From the NCBI RefSeq assembly GCF_042646205.1, contig NZ_JBHRTF010000006.1, positions 434,001-498,000 of the forward strand: 64,000 nucleotides of DNA. The letters run 5' to 3'. Source of the DNA: Cellvibrio fontiphilus_A. Lineage in GTDB: Bacteria; Pseudomonadota; Gammaproteobacteria; Pseudomonadales; Cellvibrionaceae. Both the position numbers and the translations under genes were made by a program. The notes under the pieces are model-generated. The model ran no database searches. It saw only the letters and a list, made by a program, of their open reading frames with translations, and was not told the DNA's origin. Positions 34,260 to 43,771 of the stretch are shown in pieces. Numbering within the stretch: position 1 is the first letter of the stretch; each line of letters begins with the position of its first letter.

Positions 34260-36953
34260 TTAAAAGTTGTAGCTGATGTCAAGGCTGATGCTGGTGCCTA
34301 CTTCTTGACGAAGGATGGTGACATCTTGCCCTTGCACATTGGTTTGGGTGATTTCACGATCTTCATCCAGCAAGTTGCGCAGTTTTGCTTTGAGGATGAG
34401 CTGCTCAATTGGATAGTAGGAATAGGTAAAATCCAGCGAACTAAACGGTTGCTCAAAGGCATCGTCGTGACCAGTATCAACCGCAGCGAGTGTCAGTTTT
34501 TCACCGGCGATATTGTAGGAAAGCGCCGCGCCGTGTTTACCATCATCAGAGTCATAACCCAATTGCGCATTGAGCACGTAAGGTGATTGGCCACTCATGG
34601 TGCGAACGCTATTGGTGTAACCACCGTTGGTGGGAGAAACCACTTCTGAATCACTTAAGGTCAGGTTACCTGATACGAAAAATCCGTAATCAAGATTCCA
34701 CAAGCCTTCAAATTCCACACCGTAGAGCTCACCAGACAAGGCGTTTTCAAAACTCATGATGATGTCGCTGTCTGAACCGGGTTCCAGTTTTTGTTCGATA
34801 GGATCAGTGATGTCTTTGTAGAACAAAGAAACGGTCAGGTTATTGCCGCCATCGAAATACCATTCACCACGTAAATCGATATTATCCAACATGGAATCGC
34901 GCAGGTTTGGATTGCCGCGCACGCGGATATTCAATTCAGGATCGATATAAACCACATCGGCCATTTCACGCAGGTCAGGGCGCACCACCGTTTGCGCATA
35001 ACTCAAACGCAACTGGAAAGTTTCTGAATTCATGAAGCCATCGTTGATGTAGGTTAATGCCGCCGATGGATACACATCATCACTGCGACGAGTGTAAGTC
35101 TGGTTTTCGTTTTGCAATTCCTTGATCAGGTTTTCCAGCGTAATGCCGGTGTAATCGAGCAGATCGAGTGGCAACAATGCGGTGCGGAAATCTTCGTAGC
35201 GCGCACCAGCGGTGATACGCCAGGTATCGCTCAGGGTTGCATCGATCATCCCGTAAAACGCATCGGTCATTTGCCCGGCAATATAACTTTCGGTACCGAA
35301 ACCGCGGCTCATGGTCAATTCAAAATCGTTGTTGAGGTTATTGATGTTGCTATCGGTAAACACATCGCCCGGCATGCCTTCCAGGAAGTTGCCGCCACCC
35401 ACATCAATCAGCGCTGTGTAACCAAAATATTGGCGCGATTTGTCGTTGTAGCTATAACCGCCGCTGAGCGTAACTTCGGCGTTGTCAAACAACAGGGGTA
35501 ATTTTGCATTCCAGCCGTGGCTTATTACATCGTCTTGCAAATTCAAAAATGCAAATTGTGCAGATGAATTGGAGGTAATGCGTGTACTGAGAACTTCACC
35601 GGTTTGTGGATCTACCGTGTTATCACCGCCAATGGTGGTTGCGCCAGGAATATTGGTTTCCACTGTGGAATCCGAATAAAACCAATCGACACTGATATCA
35701 CCCAAGGTATTGCCGGAAAGTTGGTCGAACTTATGTGTACCCAAGGCCTGGGTAATTTCAACTTCGCGATCCTGATAGCGGGTTTCGTAGGTAACTTTTT
35801 GGTTGCCGTCAGCCAAATTGTTGTTGCTGTTTTGCGCAAAGGTAATGGCTGCTTCATCGGTTTCGTTACCGATCAACATGTAACTGGCTTCGATGTTGTG
35901 CATGTCTTGATAATCGATACCAACACCAATCGAACCCAGTTCTTTTGTGTCTTCCTGGGTGCGTTTAGTGGAAGAGTAGGTGACATCGGGTGAGCCTACG
36001 CCTTGGCGGATTTGGTTTTTGTTGCGCCATTCGGTTTTTTCAGACCAGTTGAGAATGCTGCCGACAGTCCAATCGTCACCAATATCCCAGGAGTTGCCGA
36101 GTGCAACCGAGCCGTTTTGATCCAAGGGTGAATCGTCTTCGCGGATAGCGACATCGCGGTTTAATGACAGCATCAAGCTGCGGTTGATCGCAATAGATTC
36201 CTGCGCTTGTTCGGGCGTCACACTGTTATCGACTTCGGTACTTAGAATACGGCGGATACCGTTGATATCCAGATAGCCTTGGTAAGTGTCCAATGCTTGG
36301 TCGATGGCTTTTGGTAAGCCACTGGTTTTACCGCCACCTGAATAGGTGATATCGCCATCGCCGCTATTGGTATTGGTGCCGGTGCCGAGGGTGATGTTAA
36401 AAATAAATTCGTCCGGAACACTCTTGGTGCGGATGTTCACGTTGCCGCCGCCAAAGTGCGCGGGCAGGTCAGGTGAATAGGATTTCTGGATTTTTAAACT
36501 ATCCACGATGGATGCGGGAATAATATCCAGCGGTAATACATTGCGCGTTAATTCTGGCGATGGCACTTGGGCGCCGTTCAATTGCACGCTGGAGTAACGC
36601 TCACCAAGGCCGCGCACATAAACGTATTTGCCCTGGTTTAAGGTCACGCCGGTCACACGGGTGAGCGCGACGGCAACGTTGGAGTCACCGGTGCGGGAAA
36701 TTTGGTCTGAACCCATCAAGTCAGCAGCGAACGCATCTTCCATCCGCTCTTGCACAATTGTTTGTGCGCCACTTTGTTGGCGGCCGGTTACTAACATTTC
36801 TTCCAGCACGGGCGCTTCTATCGCAGGCATTGGAATACTTGGTTGCTCATCGGCTTCTTGGGCGAAACCGGGTTGTGCCAATACTGACAGTGAGGCAGCA
36901 GAAATGGCGATAAATAATTTGTGACGGTTGAGTAAACAATTTTGCATGGTCAT
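34260..36953 (-). CDS. TonB-dependent receptor paired with a lipoprotein
   Basis: An 897-residue receptor: signal peptide (ending QPGFA), a TonB box-like LEEMLVTGR, a plug (about 70-200) with TRVTGVTL, KYVYVRGLGERYSSVQLNG and PASIVDSLKIQKSYSPDLP, and a barrel ending DISYNF. The plug with YVRGLGERY and a PELTRNVLPLDIIPASIV segment marks a distinct receptor class often preceded by a lipoprotein gene, as here (114 bases upstream). No hydrolase is present in the neighbourhood. The ligand is unknown; PHO-like repeats before the lipoprotein suggest a phosphorus-containing substrate, as an inference. Its expression may be lowered relative to the lipoprotein by a hairpin between the genes. Confidence 0.9.
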   Translation of the reverse strand: MTMQNCLLNRHKLFIAISAASLSVLAQPGFAQEADEQPSIPMPAIEAPVLEEMLVTGRQQSGAQTIVQERMEDAFAADLMGSDQISRTGDSNVAVALTRVTGVTLNQGKYVYVRGLGERYSSVQLNGAQVPSPELTRNVLPLDIIPASIVDSLKIQKSYSPDLPAHFGGGNVNIRTKSVPDEFIFNITLGTGTNTNSGDGDITYSGGGKTSGLPKAIDQALDTYQGYLDINGIRRILSTEVDNSVTPEQAQESIAINRSLMLSLNRDVAIREDDSPLDQNGSVALGNSWDIGDDWTVGSILNWSEKTEWRNKNQIRQGVGSPDVTYSSTKRTQEDTKELGSIGVGIDYQDMHNIEASYMLIGNETDEAAITFAQNSNNNLADGNQKVTYETRYQDREVEITQALGTHKFDQLSGNTLGDISVDWFYSDSTVETNIPGATTIGGDNTVDPQTGEVLSTRITSNSSAQFAFLNLQDDVISHGWNAKLPLLFDNAEVTLSGGYSYNDKSRQYFGYTALIDVGGGNFLEGMPGDVFTDSNINNLNNDFELTMSRGFGTESYIAGQMTDAFYGMIDATLSDTWRITAGARYEDFRTALLPLDLLDYTGITLENLIKELQNENQTYTRRSDDVYPSAALTYINDGFMNSETFQLRLSYAQTVVRPDLREMADVVYIDPELNIRVRGNPNLRDSMLDNIDLRGEWYFDGGNNLTVSLFYKDITDPIEQKLEPGSDSDIIMSFENALSGELYGVEFEGLWNLDYGFFVSGNLTLSDSEVVSPTNGGYTNSVRTMSGQSPYVLNAQLGYDSDDGKHGAALSYNIAGEKLTLAAVDTGHDDAFEQPFSSLDFTYSYYPIEQLILKAKLRNLLDEDREITQTNVQGQDVTILRQEVGTSISLDISYNF

Positions 36954-37002
36954 AACCTTTTCTGATTCGTTGGTCTGCAGGGCGCGGCATCTGGTGTTAT
37001 CA

Positions 37003-37032
37003 AAAAGAGAGGCGCCCTAGGGCGCCTCTTTT
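37003..37032 (-). terminator. Hairpin between lipoprotein and receptor genes
   Basis: AGAGGCGCC (37008-37016) and GGCGCCTCT (37021-37029) pair; on the minus strand it is followed by a T-rich run. Lying between two genes that appear to form one unit, it may be a partial terminator or an mRNA processing/stability element. Confidence 0.7.
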
Positions 37033-37067
37033 CCGTTGCCAGCAACAAGGCGTATGTATGCCCTGAA

Positions 37068-38726
37068 TTAGTTGGCGGTCATGCCTACAGTCCAGCCTGA
37101 AACCCAGTCGTTGCTTTCGCTAACAGCACCGATGAAGTTCACGCTATCAAAGAAGTTGTTGCTTCCTGCTGCTGGTGCAGTAGTGGTTGATGGATTTTCA
37201 GACAGTTTGGTCACGTCGGTTACCGGTACAGTGATCGCTGCCGCGTTGCCATCGGTCATGCTCGCCAGAGTCAGGTAAGCGCGTGGGTTGGTCGCCAAAT
37301 CTTTGAGAATGTTGGCTGGCAAACCACCGGTAACTGCAGAGTCGATTACCACGTTGTTGTTGCCTGCTGCGGTGAACCAGGTTTTCAGGTTGAAGCCAGC
37401 GTTGCTTGGATCAACCTTGCCGGTTTTGATCGCTTCGGTACAGGCAACCAGGGTGCTCTTAACAACAGAGATACCTGCTTCCATCGCATCGCCAGTTTGT
37501 GGGCCTTCGGTATCATCGTGTTCAAAACATTCGTTAGATGACATACCGGTGGCGTTTGAGGTGATGATCGAGTTGTAGATTTCAAACTGGGTGCCTTCAC
37601 GCAACAGTGGGCCTTCTGAGTCACCTTTAGAGGTTGGGAAGGTGCCTTGGTTGGTGTCAACCGCGCTGGTCACACAGGTGTGGTTGGAAATACGTGGGTG
37701 GGTCATTGGCAGAATGCCATCGCCGCGACCTTCACCGGTGTTGTCGCCTTCGATACAACGGTTTGCACCGGAGGTATGGATGGCCAGTGCGAATTGGATG
37801 TTACCGACGTAGCCATCAGCAAAGTCGAAAGAGTCATCGGCAACGTTCACAGCAACTACGTGCTTGAGGTTTACTGCACCGCCGAACATTTCAAAGCCAT
37901 CGTCACGGGTAGAGTAGGTTTGTACGTAATCGACAACAGTACCTGAGCCAACGGCGTAGAAGGTAATACCGTTCAATTCATTGCCATCAACCACTTCATA
38001 ACCAGCGTGCTTAACAACAACGTAACGCAATACGCCAGAGGATTCGCTGTTGTTGTTGCCGCCGTAAGTGCCAGGACGGCCTTCAGAGGTCACGTGACAG
38101 TTGGCCGGGTCGGTACATTTGTTGGTCAAACCTTGACCGAGTATTTGGATGCCGCCCCACAGACCGCGATCACCTTCGGTTGCTGCGTTTTCTATCAGAT
38201 CTTTAGTCGCGCTGAACACGATAGGCGCTTCTTTGGTGCCTTCTGCAAAAATTTGTGAGCCGCGCGCTACACGCACGTAATCAACCGGGTTGCTGAACGC
38301 CAATTTGGCGCCCGCTTTGATAGTCAGGATGGGGCCAGCGCCAGCTGCAGGTACCGCAGCACCAGCGGCAACATCGTTGGCATCAACATCTTCACCGACA
38401 AACAAACTGTCCTGGAAAATGTGTACGCCGTTGTTTGCCAGAGCGGGGATTTCAAGGTCGGCGGTCAGTGGGCGAGTGTCGCTCACAAAAGTTACGCCGT
38501 AAGTACAGTTATTGCCGCTGAAAGTCCCTTGGAATTTTTGACCGCCCAACTCATAAGAGGCGCAGGGGTTAGTGGCAACTGAAGAGCTGCTGGCGCCGTT
38601 GTTATTGGTGGTATTGTTGTTTGAATCAGTCACAGTATTGCTTGGGTTCAAATTGATATCACCGCCACCGCATGCTGCCAAGGTTGCTGCCAGGAGGTTC
38701 AGTGCAAAAATATTCTTCAGCTTCAT
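37068..38726 (-). CDS. Surface lipoprotein with predicted beta-helix, receptor partner
   Basis: A 552-residue lipoprotein: lipobox LAAC with Cys19, Gly-Gly-Gly after it, then an Asn/Ser-rich flexible linker (about 24-55) and a large domain with repeated short beta segments such as GLWGGIQILGQG, SGVLRYVVVKHAG, GITFYAVGSGTVVDYVQ and DDGFEMFGGAVNLKHVVAVNVADDSFDFADG. This looks like a right-handed parallel beta-helix, and its conserved Asp-Asp-x-Phe pairs may bind calcium. Six or more Cys in CTDPANC and similar pairs suggest disulfides. It probably captures ligand at the outer membrane for the receptor encoded next. No catalytic signature was recognised. It is the first gene of the pair; PHO-like repeats lie about 90 bases upstream. 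Confidence 0.82.
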   Translation of the reverse strand: MKLKNIFALNLLAATLAACGGGDINLNPSNTVTDSNNNTTNNNGASSSSVATNPCASYELGGQKFQGTFSGNNCTYGVTFVSDTRPLTADLEIPALANNGVHIFQDSLFVGEDVDANDVAAGAAVPAAGAGPILTIKAGAKLAFSNPVDYVRVARGSQIFAEGTKEAPIVFSATKDLIENAATEGDRGLWGGIQILGQGLTNKCTDPANCHVTSEGRPGTYGGNNNSESSGVLRYVVVKHAGYEVVDGNELNGITFYAVGSGTVVDYVQTYSTRDDGFEMFGGAVNLKHVVAVNVADDSFDFADGYVGNIQFALAIHTSGANRCIEGDNTGEGRGDGILPMTHPRISNHTCVTSAVDTNQGTFPTSKGDSEGPLLREGTQFEIYNSIITSNATGMSSNECFEHDDTEGPQTGDAMEAGISVVKSTLVACTEAIKTGKVDPSNAGFNLKTWFTAAGNNNVVIDSAVTGGLPANILKDLATNPRAYLTLASMTDGNAAAITVPVTDVTKLSENPSTTTAPAAGSNNFFDSVNFIGAVSESNDWVSGWTVGMTAN

Positions 38727-39163
38727 GAGTTAAGTCTCTTCTCAGTTGTCACAAGGTGTAAGTGAAAATCGCTGCGCTGTTTTGATCCCTAGCGCTTAGG
38801 TGACGCTATCTTTGATGACAAATGTGAAACTTGGACGACAGAATGATGAAAGTTTTGTTTCTGAAAAATGGCAGAAATATTTCATGTTGCAGCCGAAACC
38901 ATCCTTTAAGCTGGCCGGTTGATGGCATTGAAAATGTTCTCGATTGCGTTTGATTGTGGGCGGCGCGCGGTGCGTAGGTGTTCAATAAGCCATTGTTGAT
39001 CGCCAATGACACTTGTCAGCAATGCTTATCGCGCGGGCCTTACGGGTGGGGGCGTTGCGGTAATCCGGTTGAGTGGCAGTTAGCGATTGGTTAAAGTGGC
39101 GCGCCTGATGTATCAGCCTATCTCCTGTTTTATCTCTGTGCCCTTGTGGCCCTAAAGGATCTT
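38727..39163. other. Regulatory region between the lipoprotein gene and mlaA
   Basis: About 440 bases between divergent genes. It contains the PHO-like direct repeats described separately and presumably both promoters. I found no further gene; short open frames here have no protein-like composition. Confidence 0.45.
38813..38852 (-). promoter_or_regulatory. PHO-like 11-base direct repeats upstream of the lipoprotein
   Basis: On the minus strand CTTTCAT, CTGTCGT and GTTTCAC follow each other at exact 11-base spacing, each matching CTGTCAY at five or six of seven positions; a poorer fourth unit follows. PhoB binds tandem 11-base repeats of this type. No strong -10 was seen at the expected distance. 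Confidence 0.5.
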
Positions 39164-39898
39164 ATGAAGCCTATCCCCAACTCCATCGCTATTGCGCTCC
39201 TTGCAGTGTTGCCGGTCGGAACCAGTCTCGCGCAGGAGGAGGTAAACCCCGATCCTTGGCAGGGTTGGAATCGCGCTGTGTTCAATTTTAATGACCGGGT
39301 AGATCGGTGGTTTCTAAAACCTCTGGCAAAGGGTTACAAGGCAGTCACACCCGATCCAATCGAGACAGGTATTAGCAATATTTTTTCTAATATTGGCGAG
39401 GTTCCCAACGTTATCAACGGGACATTACAAGGCGACTTCAAGGGCGCTGGTTATGACACCGGGCGCTTTTTGGTGAACAGCACCCTGGGGCTGGGGGGAT
39501 TGTTGGACGTTGCCAAACATATGAATTTACCCGCGGACACTCCCGAAGACTTTGGTCAAACCCTTGCAGTTTGGGGGGTCGGGCAGGGGCCTTATCTGGT
39601 ATTGCCTTTTTTAGGGCCAAGCACCCTGCGTGATACATCGGCTATGCCGATCAATTGGTACACCGACCCTACTACTTACATATCCCACAATCGCACTGAG
39701 ATAGAAGTTAAAGCGTTGTCGATATTGAATATTCGCGCCGGGTTGCTGGATTTGGAAAACAATATCACCGGTGATCGATATGTGTTTATCCGCGATGTAT
39801 ACCTGCAAAGACGCGCTTACCTGATTTCTAATGGTGAGGTGAGCGATGACTTTGGCACCGAGGATTTCAGCGAGGAAGACTTTGAAGGTGACTTCTAG
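39164..39898 (+). CDS. mlaA: MlaA/VacJ phospholipid transport protein
   Basis: A 244-residue MlaA homologue with the family motifs DPWQGWNRAVFNFND, LKPLAKGYKAVTPDPI, FSNIGEVPNVINGTLQG, GRFLVNSTLGLGGLLDVA, EDFGQTLAVWGVGQGPYLVLPFLGPSTLRD and the acidic C-terminal tail. It sits in the outer membrane with porins and extracts mislocalised phospholipids for MlaC and MlaFEDB. Unusually, the signal peptide ends TSLAQEE with no lipobox Cys, whereas E. coli MlaA is a lipoprotein. The ATG at 39164 has AAAGGA four bases upstream; a GTG at 39146 is an alternative. No other mla genes are nearby, which is usual for mlaA. Confidence 0.93.
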   Translation: MKPIPNSIAIALLAVLPVGTSLAQEEVNPDPWQGWNRAVFNFNDRVDRWFLKPLAKGYKAVTPDPIETGISNIFSNIGEVPNVINGTLQGDFKGAGYDTGRFLVNSTLGLGGLLDVAKHMNLPADTPEDFGQTLAVWGVGQGPYLVLPFLGPSTLRDTSAMPINWYTDPTTYISHNRTEIEVKALSILNIRAGLLDLENNITGDRYVFIRDVYLQRRAYLISNGEVSDDFGTEDFSEEDFEGDF

Positions 39899-39927
39899 CT
39901 TGAAGGCTTAACTTTTTGATTTAGATA

Positions 39928-39960
39928 TAAAAAACGGCTATCGAGTAGCCGTTTTTTTTG
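39928..39960 (+). terminator. Terminator of mlaA, possibly bidirectional
   Basis: AAAAAACGGCTA and TAGCCGTTTTTT pair around a five-base loop, followed by more T bases. It separates mlaA from the convergent PilZ-domain gene. Confidence 0.88.
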
Positions 39961-39976
39961 CCTGTTTGATATTGCT

Positions 39977-40285
39977 TCAAGGCAAAATCTTGATAATTTC
40001 CAGCCCAAGTAGATGGGAGCCTGTCTCGGATGGCGCGGCGCGTACAACTTTGGCACTGGCCTTGAGTGTGGGGTTGTGGCCGTGATCGGAAGATACCTCA
40101 ACATCCACCTCAGTCCCAATTGCGATTGTTTGGGGGGCTTCTACCTGTAGGCCACCACCACTAAGGTCCAGGCACAAACCTTCAATCACAGCGGAGTCGG
40201 CAGCAATTTTGGCATTCAGCGGTGCACCAATTTTCATGCGAATAAAATCGCGTTTCTCGCTGTAAGCCTTGTCGTTAATCCCCAT
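39977..40285 (-). CDS. PilZ domain c-di-GMP receptor
   Basis: A 102-residue stand-alone PilZ domain. The c-di-GMP-binding signature is complete: RDFIR (RxxxR) near the N terminus and DLSGGG (D/NxSxxG) in the first strand pair, with the late LLGLEI strand. It should therefore bind cyclic di-GMP and relay the signal to a partner protein; which one is unknown. The ATG at 40285 has GAGGA upstream; an in-frame GTG at 40360 would add 25 residues but has no ribosome-binding site. It differs from the pilus-type PilZ at 59607, which lacks these motifs. Confidence 0.86.
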   Translation of the reverse strand: MGINDKAYSEKRDFIRMKIGAPLNAKIAADSAVIEGLCLDLSGGGLQVEAPQTIAIGTEVDVEVSSDHGHNPTLKASAKVVRAAPSETGSHLLGLEIIKILP

Positions 40286-40403
40286 AGCATAATCCTCGTT
40301 ATTGGTTACTTCATCGGAGTCTAGGTAATGGATGTGGGTCTTGCCGGTCTTAAAATTCACTTGAGTGTAGCACAGGCGCCTAAATAGCCACTTTTGCCGG
40401 GCG

Positions 40404-40433
40404 AAAAAAAACCGCGACTAGCGCGGTTTTTTT
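40404..40433 (-). terminator. Terminator of fdxA
   Basis: ACCGCG and CGCGGT pair around a five-base loop with long A and T runs on either side, so it can act in both directions; it lies 20 bases after the fdxA stop codon. Confidence 0.85.
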
Positions 40434-40452
40434 ACAAGGTATCCAGTGCGGA

Positions 40453-40776
40453 TTAACGCTCCAAATACTGCAGTTTACCGGGAACGCCATCCCACTCTTC
40501 CGCATCAGCGGGGGATTCTTTTACTTCGGTAATGTTTGGCCATACCTGCGCCAATTCAGCATTCAGCTCAAGGAATACCGCCTGATCTTCTGGCAGCTCA
40601 TCTTCAGAGAAGATAGCGCCTACCGGGCATTCTGGCTCACACAAAGCGCAGTCAATACACTCATCCGGGTGAATCACCAGAAAATTGGGGCCTTCGTAGA
40701 AGCAATCTACAGGGCAGACTTCCACACAGTCAGTGTGTTTACATTTGATGCAATTTTCCCCAACTACAAACGTCAT
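40453..40776 (-). CDS. fdxA: 7Fe ferredoxin FdxA
   Basis: A 107-residue seven-iron ferredoxin. The N terminus TFVVGENCIKCKHTDCVEVCPVDC carries the 3Fe-4S ligands and CIDCALCEPECP the 4Fe-4S cluster; the C-terminal extension (AELAQVWPNITE) is typical of the Azotobacter/Pseudomonas type. It acts as a low-potential electron carrier in the cytoplasm. The ATG at 40776 has GGAG seven bases upstream and gives the canonical start. Placement next to mutS is conserved in pseudomonads. About 180 bases separate it from mutS; the two are on the same strand. Confidence 0.95.
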   Translation of the reverse strand: MTFVVGENCIKCKHTDCVEVCPVDCFYEGPNFLVIHPDECIDCALCEPECPVGAIFSEDELPEDQAVFLELNAELAQVWPNITEVKESPADAEEWDGVPGKLQYLER

Positions 40777-40958
40777 AGGAGACTCCCACAGGTAACAGAA
40801 TTCGTTAGTTAATGAGCTACACAAGGCAGCGCCAAAACAAGAGCGCGCATTCTAAACAGCCGCCTCCTATTTTGGTAGGCTTTTGCCGGCTAAAACCCAG
40901 AGAAAATCCGCGAAACCAGCGGTATTTGGGCGTTATTGAGAATGCTTCTTTTTTGTGG

Positions 40959-43625
40959 CTATTTGCCTTTGGCGTAAAGCTCCTTGAGTCGATAAAGCTG
41001 CTCCAGCGCCTCGCGCGGGCTGAGGTTGTCCGGGTTGATTTTATGCAGTGCCGCCAAAGCAGGATTCGGCAGGGCATCGAATAAGCCTGATTGCAGTGGC
41101 GATGCAACGGCAGAACTCGCCGGCTCACTGACAGTTGGTGTCGCAACAGAGGGCACCGTAATAGATGCTGCTTCAAAAGAGGGTATTTGCGCAGCTGAAG
41201 ATTTAAGCGCGTGCGGGTGCTCGCCATTTTCCAGTAAATGTAATTGCTGTTGCGCCTCGGCCAAGACCTGCGCCGGAATTCCCGCCAGTTTCGCTACTTG
41301 CAAGCCATAACTTTTGCTCGCAGGGCCTTCCTGTACTTTATGCAAAAACACAATGTTATCTTTGTGTTCGGTTGCATTTAAATGCACGTTCGCAATGCCA
41401 GAAACCGTTTCTGGCAGCGAAGTAATTTCAAAATAATGGGTGGCGAATAAAGTAAACGCACGCACTTTTTCAGCGAGATGTTTTGCGCAAGCCCAGGCGA
41501 GCGACAAACCATCGAAGGTGCTGGTGCCGCGCCCGATTTCATCCATCAACACCAAGCTGCGCTCGGTGGCGTTGTGCAAAATGTTCGCGGTTTCGGTCAT
41601 CTCCACCATAAAGGTCGAACGGCCACCGGCCAAATCATCGGCCGAACCAATACGGGTAAAAATCCGGTCAACAATACCAATCGTCGCTTGTTGCGCCGGA
41701 ACAAAACTGCCGATGTGTGCCAGCAGTGTAATCAATGCCGCCTGTCGCATATAGGTGGATTTACCACCCATATTGGGGCCAGTGATGATGAGCATATGGC
41801 GCTGCGGATTAAATTCCAGATCGTTCGGCACAAAGGGCGCGCTGGTCACTTGCTCAACCACCGGATGGCGACCACCAACAATATGAATGCCCGCACGCAA
41901 GGATAATTCCGGTTTGCAAAAGCCTAGTGCATCGGCACGTTCAGCCAGCGTCGCTAACACATCCAATTCCGCAACGGCCGCTGCGGAATCCTGCAGTGGA
42001 ATGAGTTGCGCATTTAAAATATCTATTAATTCTTCGTAGAGCGCTTTTTCGCGCGTGAGTGCGCGGCTTTGTGCAGAGAGCGCTTTGTCTTCAAATGCTT
42101 TTAATTCCGGCGTGATATAGCGCTCGGCATTTTTTAAGGTTTGACGACGAATATAATCCGCCGGTGCTTTTTCCGATTGCGCCGCCGTCAGCTCAATAAA
42201 ATAACCGTGCACGCGGTTGTAGCCAACTTTTAAGGTTGGAATTCCGGTGCGCTCGCGCTCGCGGGTTTCCAAATCCAATAAATATTGACCAGCGTTGGTG
42301 CTTATATTGCGCAGCTCATCCAATTCTGCATCGTAACCTTCGGCAATCACACCGCCCTCGCGAATCACGACGGGCGGGTTTTCAATAATCGCGCGCGACA
42401 ATAAATCCACAATCTCGGGGAAAGTAGAAATCTGTTGCGCCAGTGTTTTTAATTGCGGCGCTTTTTTCTGTGCCAATTCATTTTGTAATTCGGGGTAAGT
42501 GGCTACCGACATTAGTAGGCGCGATAAATCCCGCGGGCGCGCAGAACGCAAGGCCAAGCGCCCCAAAATGCGCTCCATATCGCCTACGCGTTTTAAAATG
42601 CCATTAACAATTTCAAACGCATAATTATGTTGCAGTTCCGCAATGGCATCTTGCCTGCCAATTAATAAATCCAAATCGCGCAGTGGGCGGTTCAGCCAGC
42701 GGCGCAGTAAACGGCTACCCATGCTCGTTGCTGCACGATTTAACACTGAAAACAAGGTGTGTTCGTCACCACCGGTCAGGTTGATATCCAATTCCAAATT
42801 GCGTCGCGTTGCTGCATCCATAATCACCGCTTCATCACGATTTTCATGGGCAAGGCTGCGCACATGGGGCAGAGCGGTGCGCTGGGTTTCGCGCGCGTAA
42901 CTTAATAAACAACCGGCAGCACAAATCGCTGTTTTTAAATGATCGCAACCAAAACCGGCGAGATCCTTGGTGGCGAATTGTTGAATCAACAAGCGCTCGG
43001 CGGTTTCCAAATCAAATTCCCAAGGGCCGCGGCGGCGCAAACCTTTGCGATTCTCGACTAATGCCGGTGTAGTGATGTGATCGCTAATCAATAATTCCGC
43101 AGGGCTCAGCCGCTGTAATTCGCCCAGCGCCGCCTCCAAACCTTCTACTTCCAACACCAAAAAACTGCCACTCGCCATATCCAGCGATGCAATCCCAAAA
43201 GTCTCACCGGCTTGATGCAAGGCCACTAATAAATTGTCCCGGCGCGAATCCAGCAGTGCTTCATCACTTACGGTGCCGGGCGTCACAATGCGCATCACCT
43301 TACGCTCAACCGGCCCCTTGGTTGTAGCCGGGTCGCCCACCTGTTCACACACCGCTACCGAGATTCCCTCTTTCACCAGCTTGGCGAGATAGCCATCGGC
43401 CGAATGAAACGGAATGCCCGCCATAGGGATAGGCTCGCCGCTGGACTTGCCGCGCGCGGTTAGCGTGATGTCCAGAATCTGCGACGCGCGCTTGGCGTCC
43501 TCAAAGAACAGCTCGTAAAAATCGCCCATTCGGTAAAACACAATCTCATCCTTGTGCTGGGCTTTTATGCGCAAATACTGCTGCATCATCGGTGTGTGCT
43601 GGTCTGTCGGCTCAATAGTATTCAT
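40959..43625 (-). CDS. mutS: DNA mismatch repair protein MutS
   Basis: An 888-residue MutS. The mismatch-reading Phe36-x-Glu38 sits in MGDFYELF at the E. coli position. The connector, lever and clamp domains follow, then the ATPase with Walker A GPNMGGKST, Walker B LVLMDEIGRGTSTFDG and the signature region GIANVHLNATE. The C-terminal tail includes the dimerisation helix region (NLSPREALEQLYRLKEL). It recognises base mismatches and small loops and recruits MutL. It is transcribed toward fdxA, divergently from the DUF3649 gene. Confidence 0.97.
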   Translation of the reverse strand: MNTIEPTDQHTPMMQQYLRIKAQHKDEIVFYRMGDFYELFFEDAKRASQILDITLTARGKSSGEPIPMAGIPFHSADGYLAKLVKEGISVAVCEQVGDPATTKGPVERKVMRIVTPGTVSDEALLDSRRDNLLVALHQAGETFGIASLDMASGSFLVLEVEGLEAALGELQRLSPAELLISDHITTPALVENRKGLRRRGPWEFDLETAERLLIQQFATKDLAGFGCDHLKTAICAAGCLLSYARETQRTALPHVRSLAHENRDEAVIMDAATRRNLELDINLTGGDEHTLFSVLNRAATSMGSRLLRRWLNRPLRDLDLLIGRQDAIAELQHNYAFEIVNGILKRVGDMERILGRLALRSARPRDLSRLLMSVATYPELQNELAQKKAPQLKTLAQQISTFPEIVDLLSRAIIENPPVVIREGGVIAEGYDAELDELRNISTNAGQYLLDLETRERERTGIPTLKVGYNRVHGYFIELTAAQSEKAPADYIRRQTLKNAERYITPELKAFEDKALSAQSRALTREKALYEELIDILNAQLIPLQDSAAAVAELDVLATLAERADALGFCKPELSLRAGIHIVGGRHPVVEQVTSAPFVPNDLEFNPQRHMLIITGPNMGGKSTYMRQAALITLLAHIGSFVPAQQATIGIVDRIFTRIGSADDLAGGRSTFMVEMTETANILHNATERSLVLMDEIGRGTSTFDGLSLAWACAKHLAEKVRAFTLFATHYFEITSLPETVSGIANVHLNATEHKDNIVFLHKVQEGPASKSYGLQVAKLAGIPAQVLAEAQQQLHLLENGEHPHALKSSAAQIPSFEAASITVPSVATPTVSEPASSAVASPLQSGLFDALPNPALAALHKINPDNLSPREALEQLYRLKELYAKGK

Positions 43626-43771
43626 CTAGAAGTCTTTATTTTTCAGTGAGTTGAAAGCGAGTTTGCATGTTAAAGCGAGGAGGGCAGCTCGAATGTCGAA
43701 GTGCAAGTGCGGCTTATTATTCCATAGTCTCATTTGGATGGGTGATCTGAATCTCCTTGCATGGATTTGGT

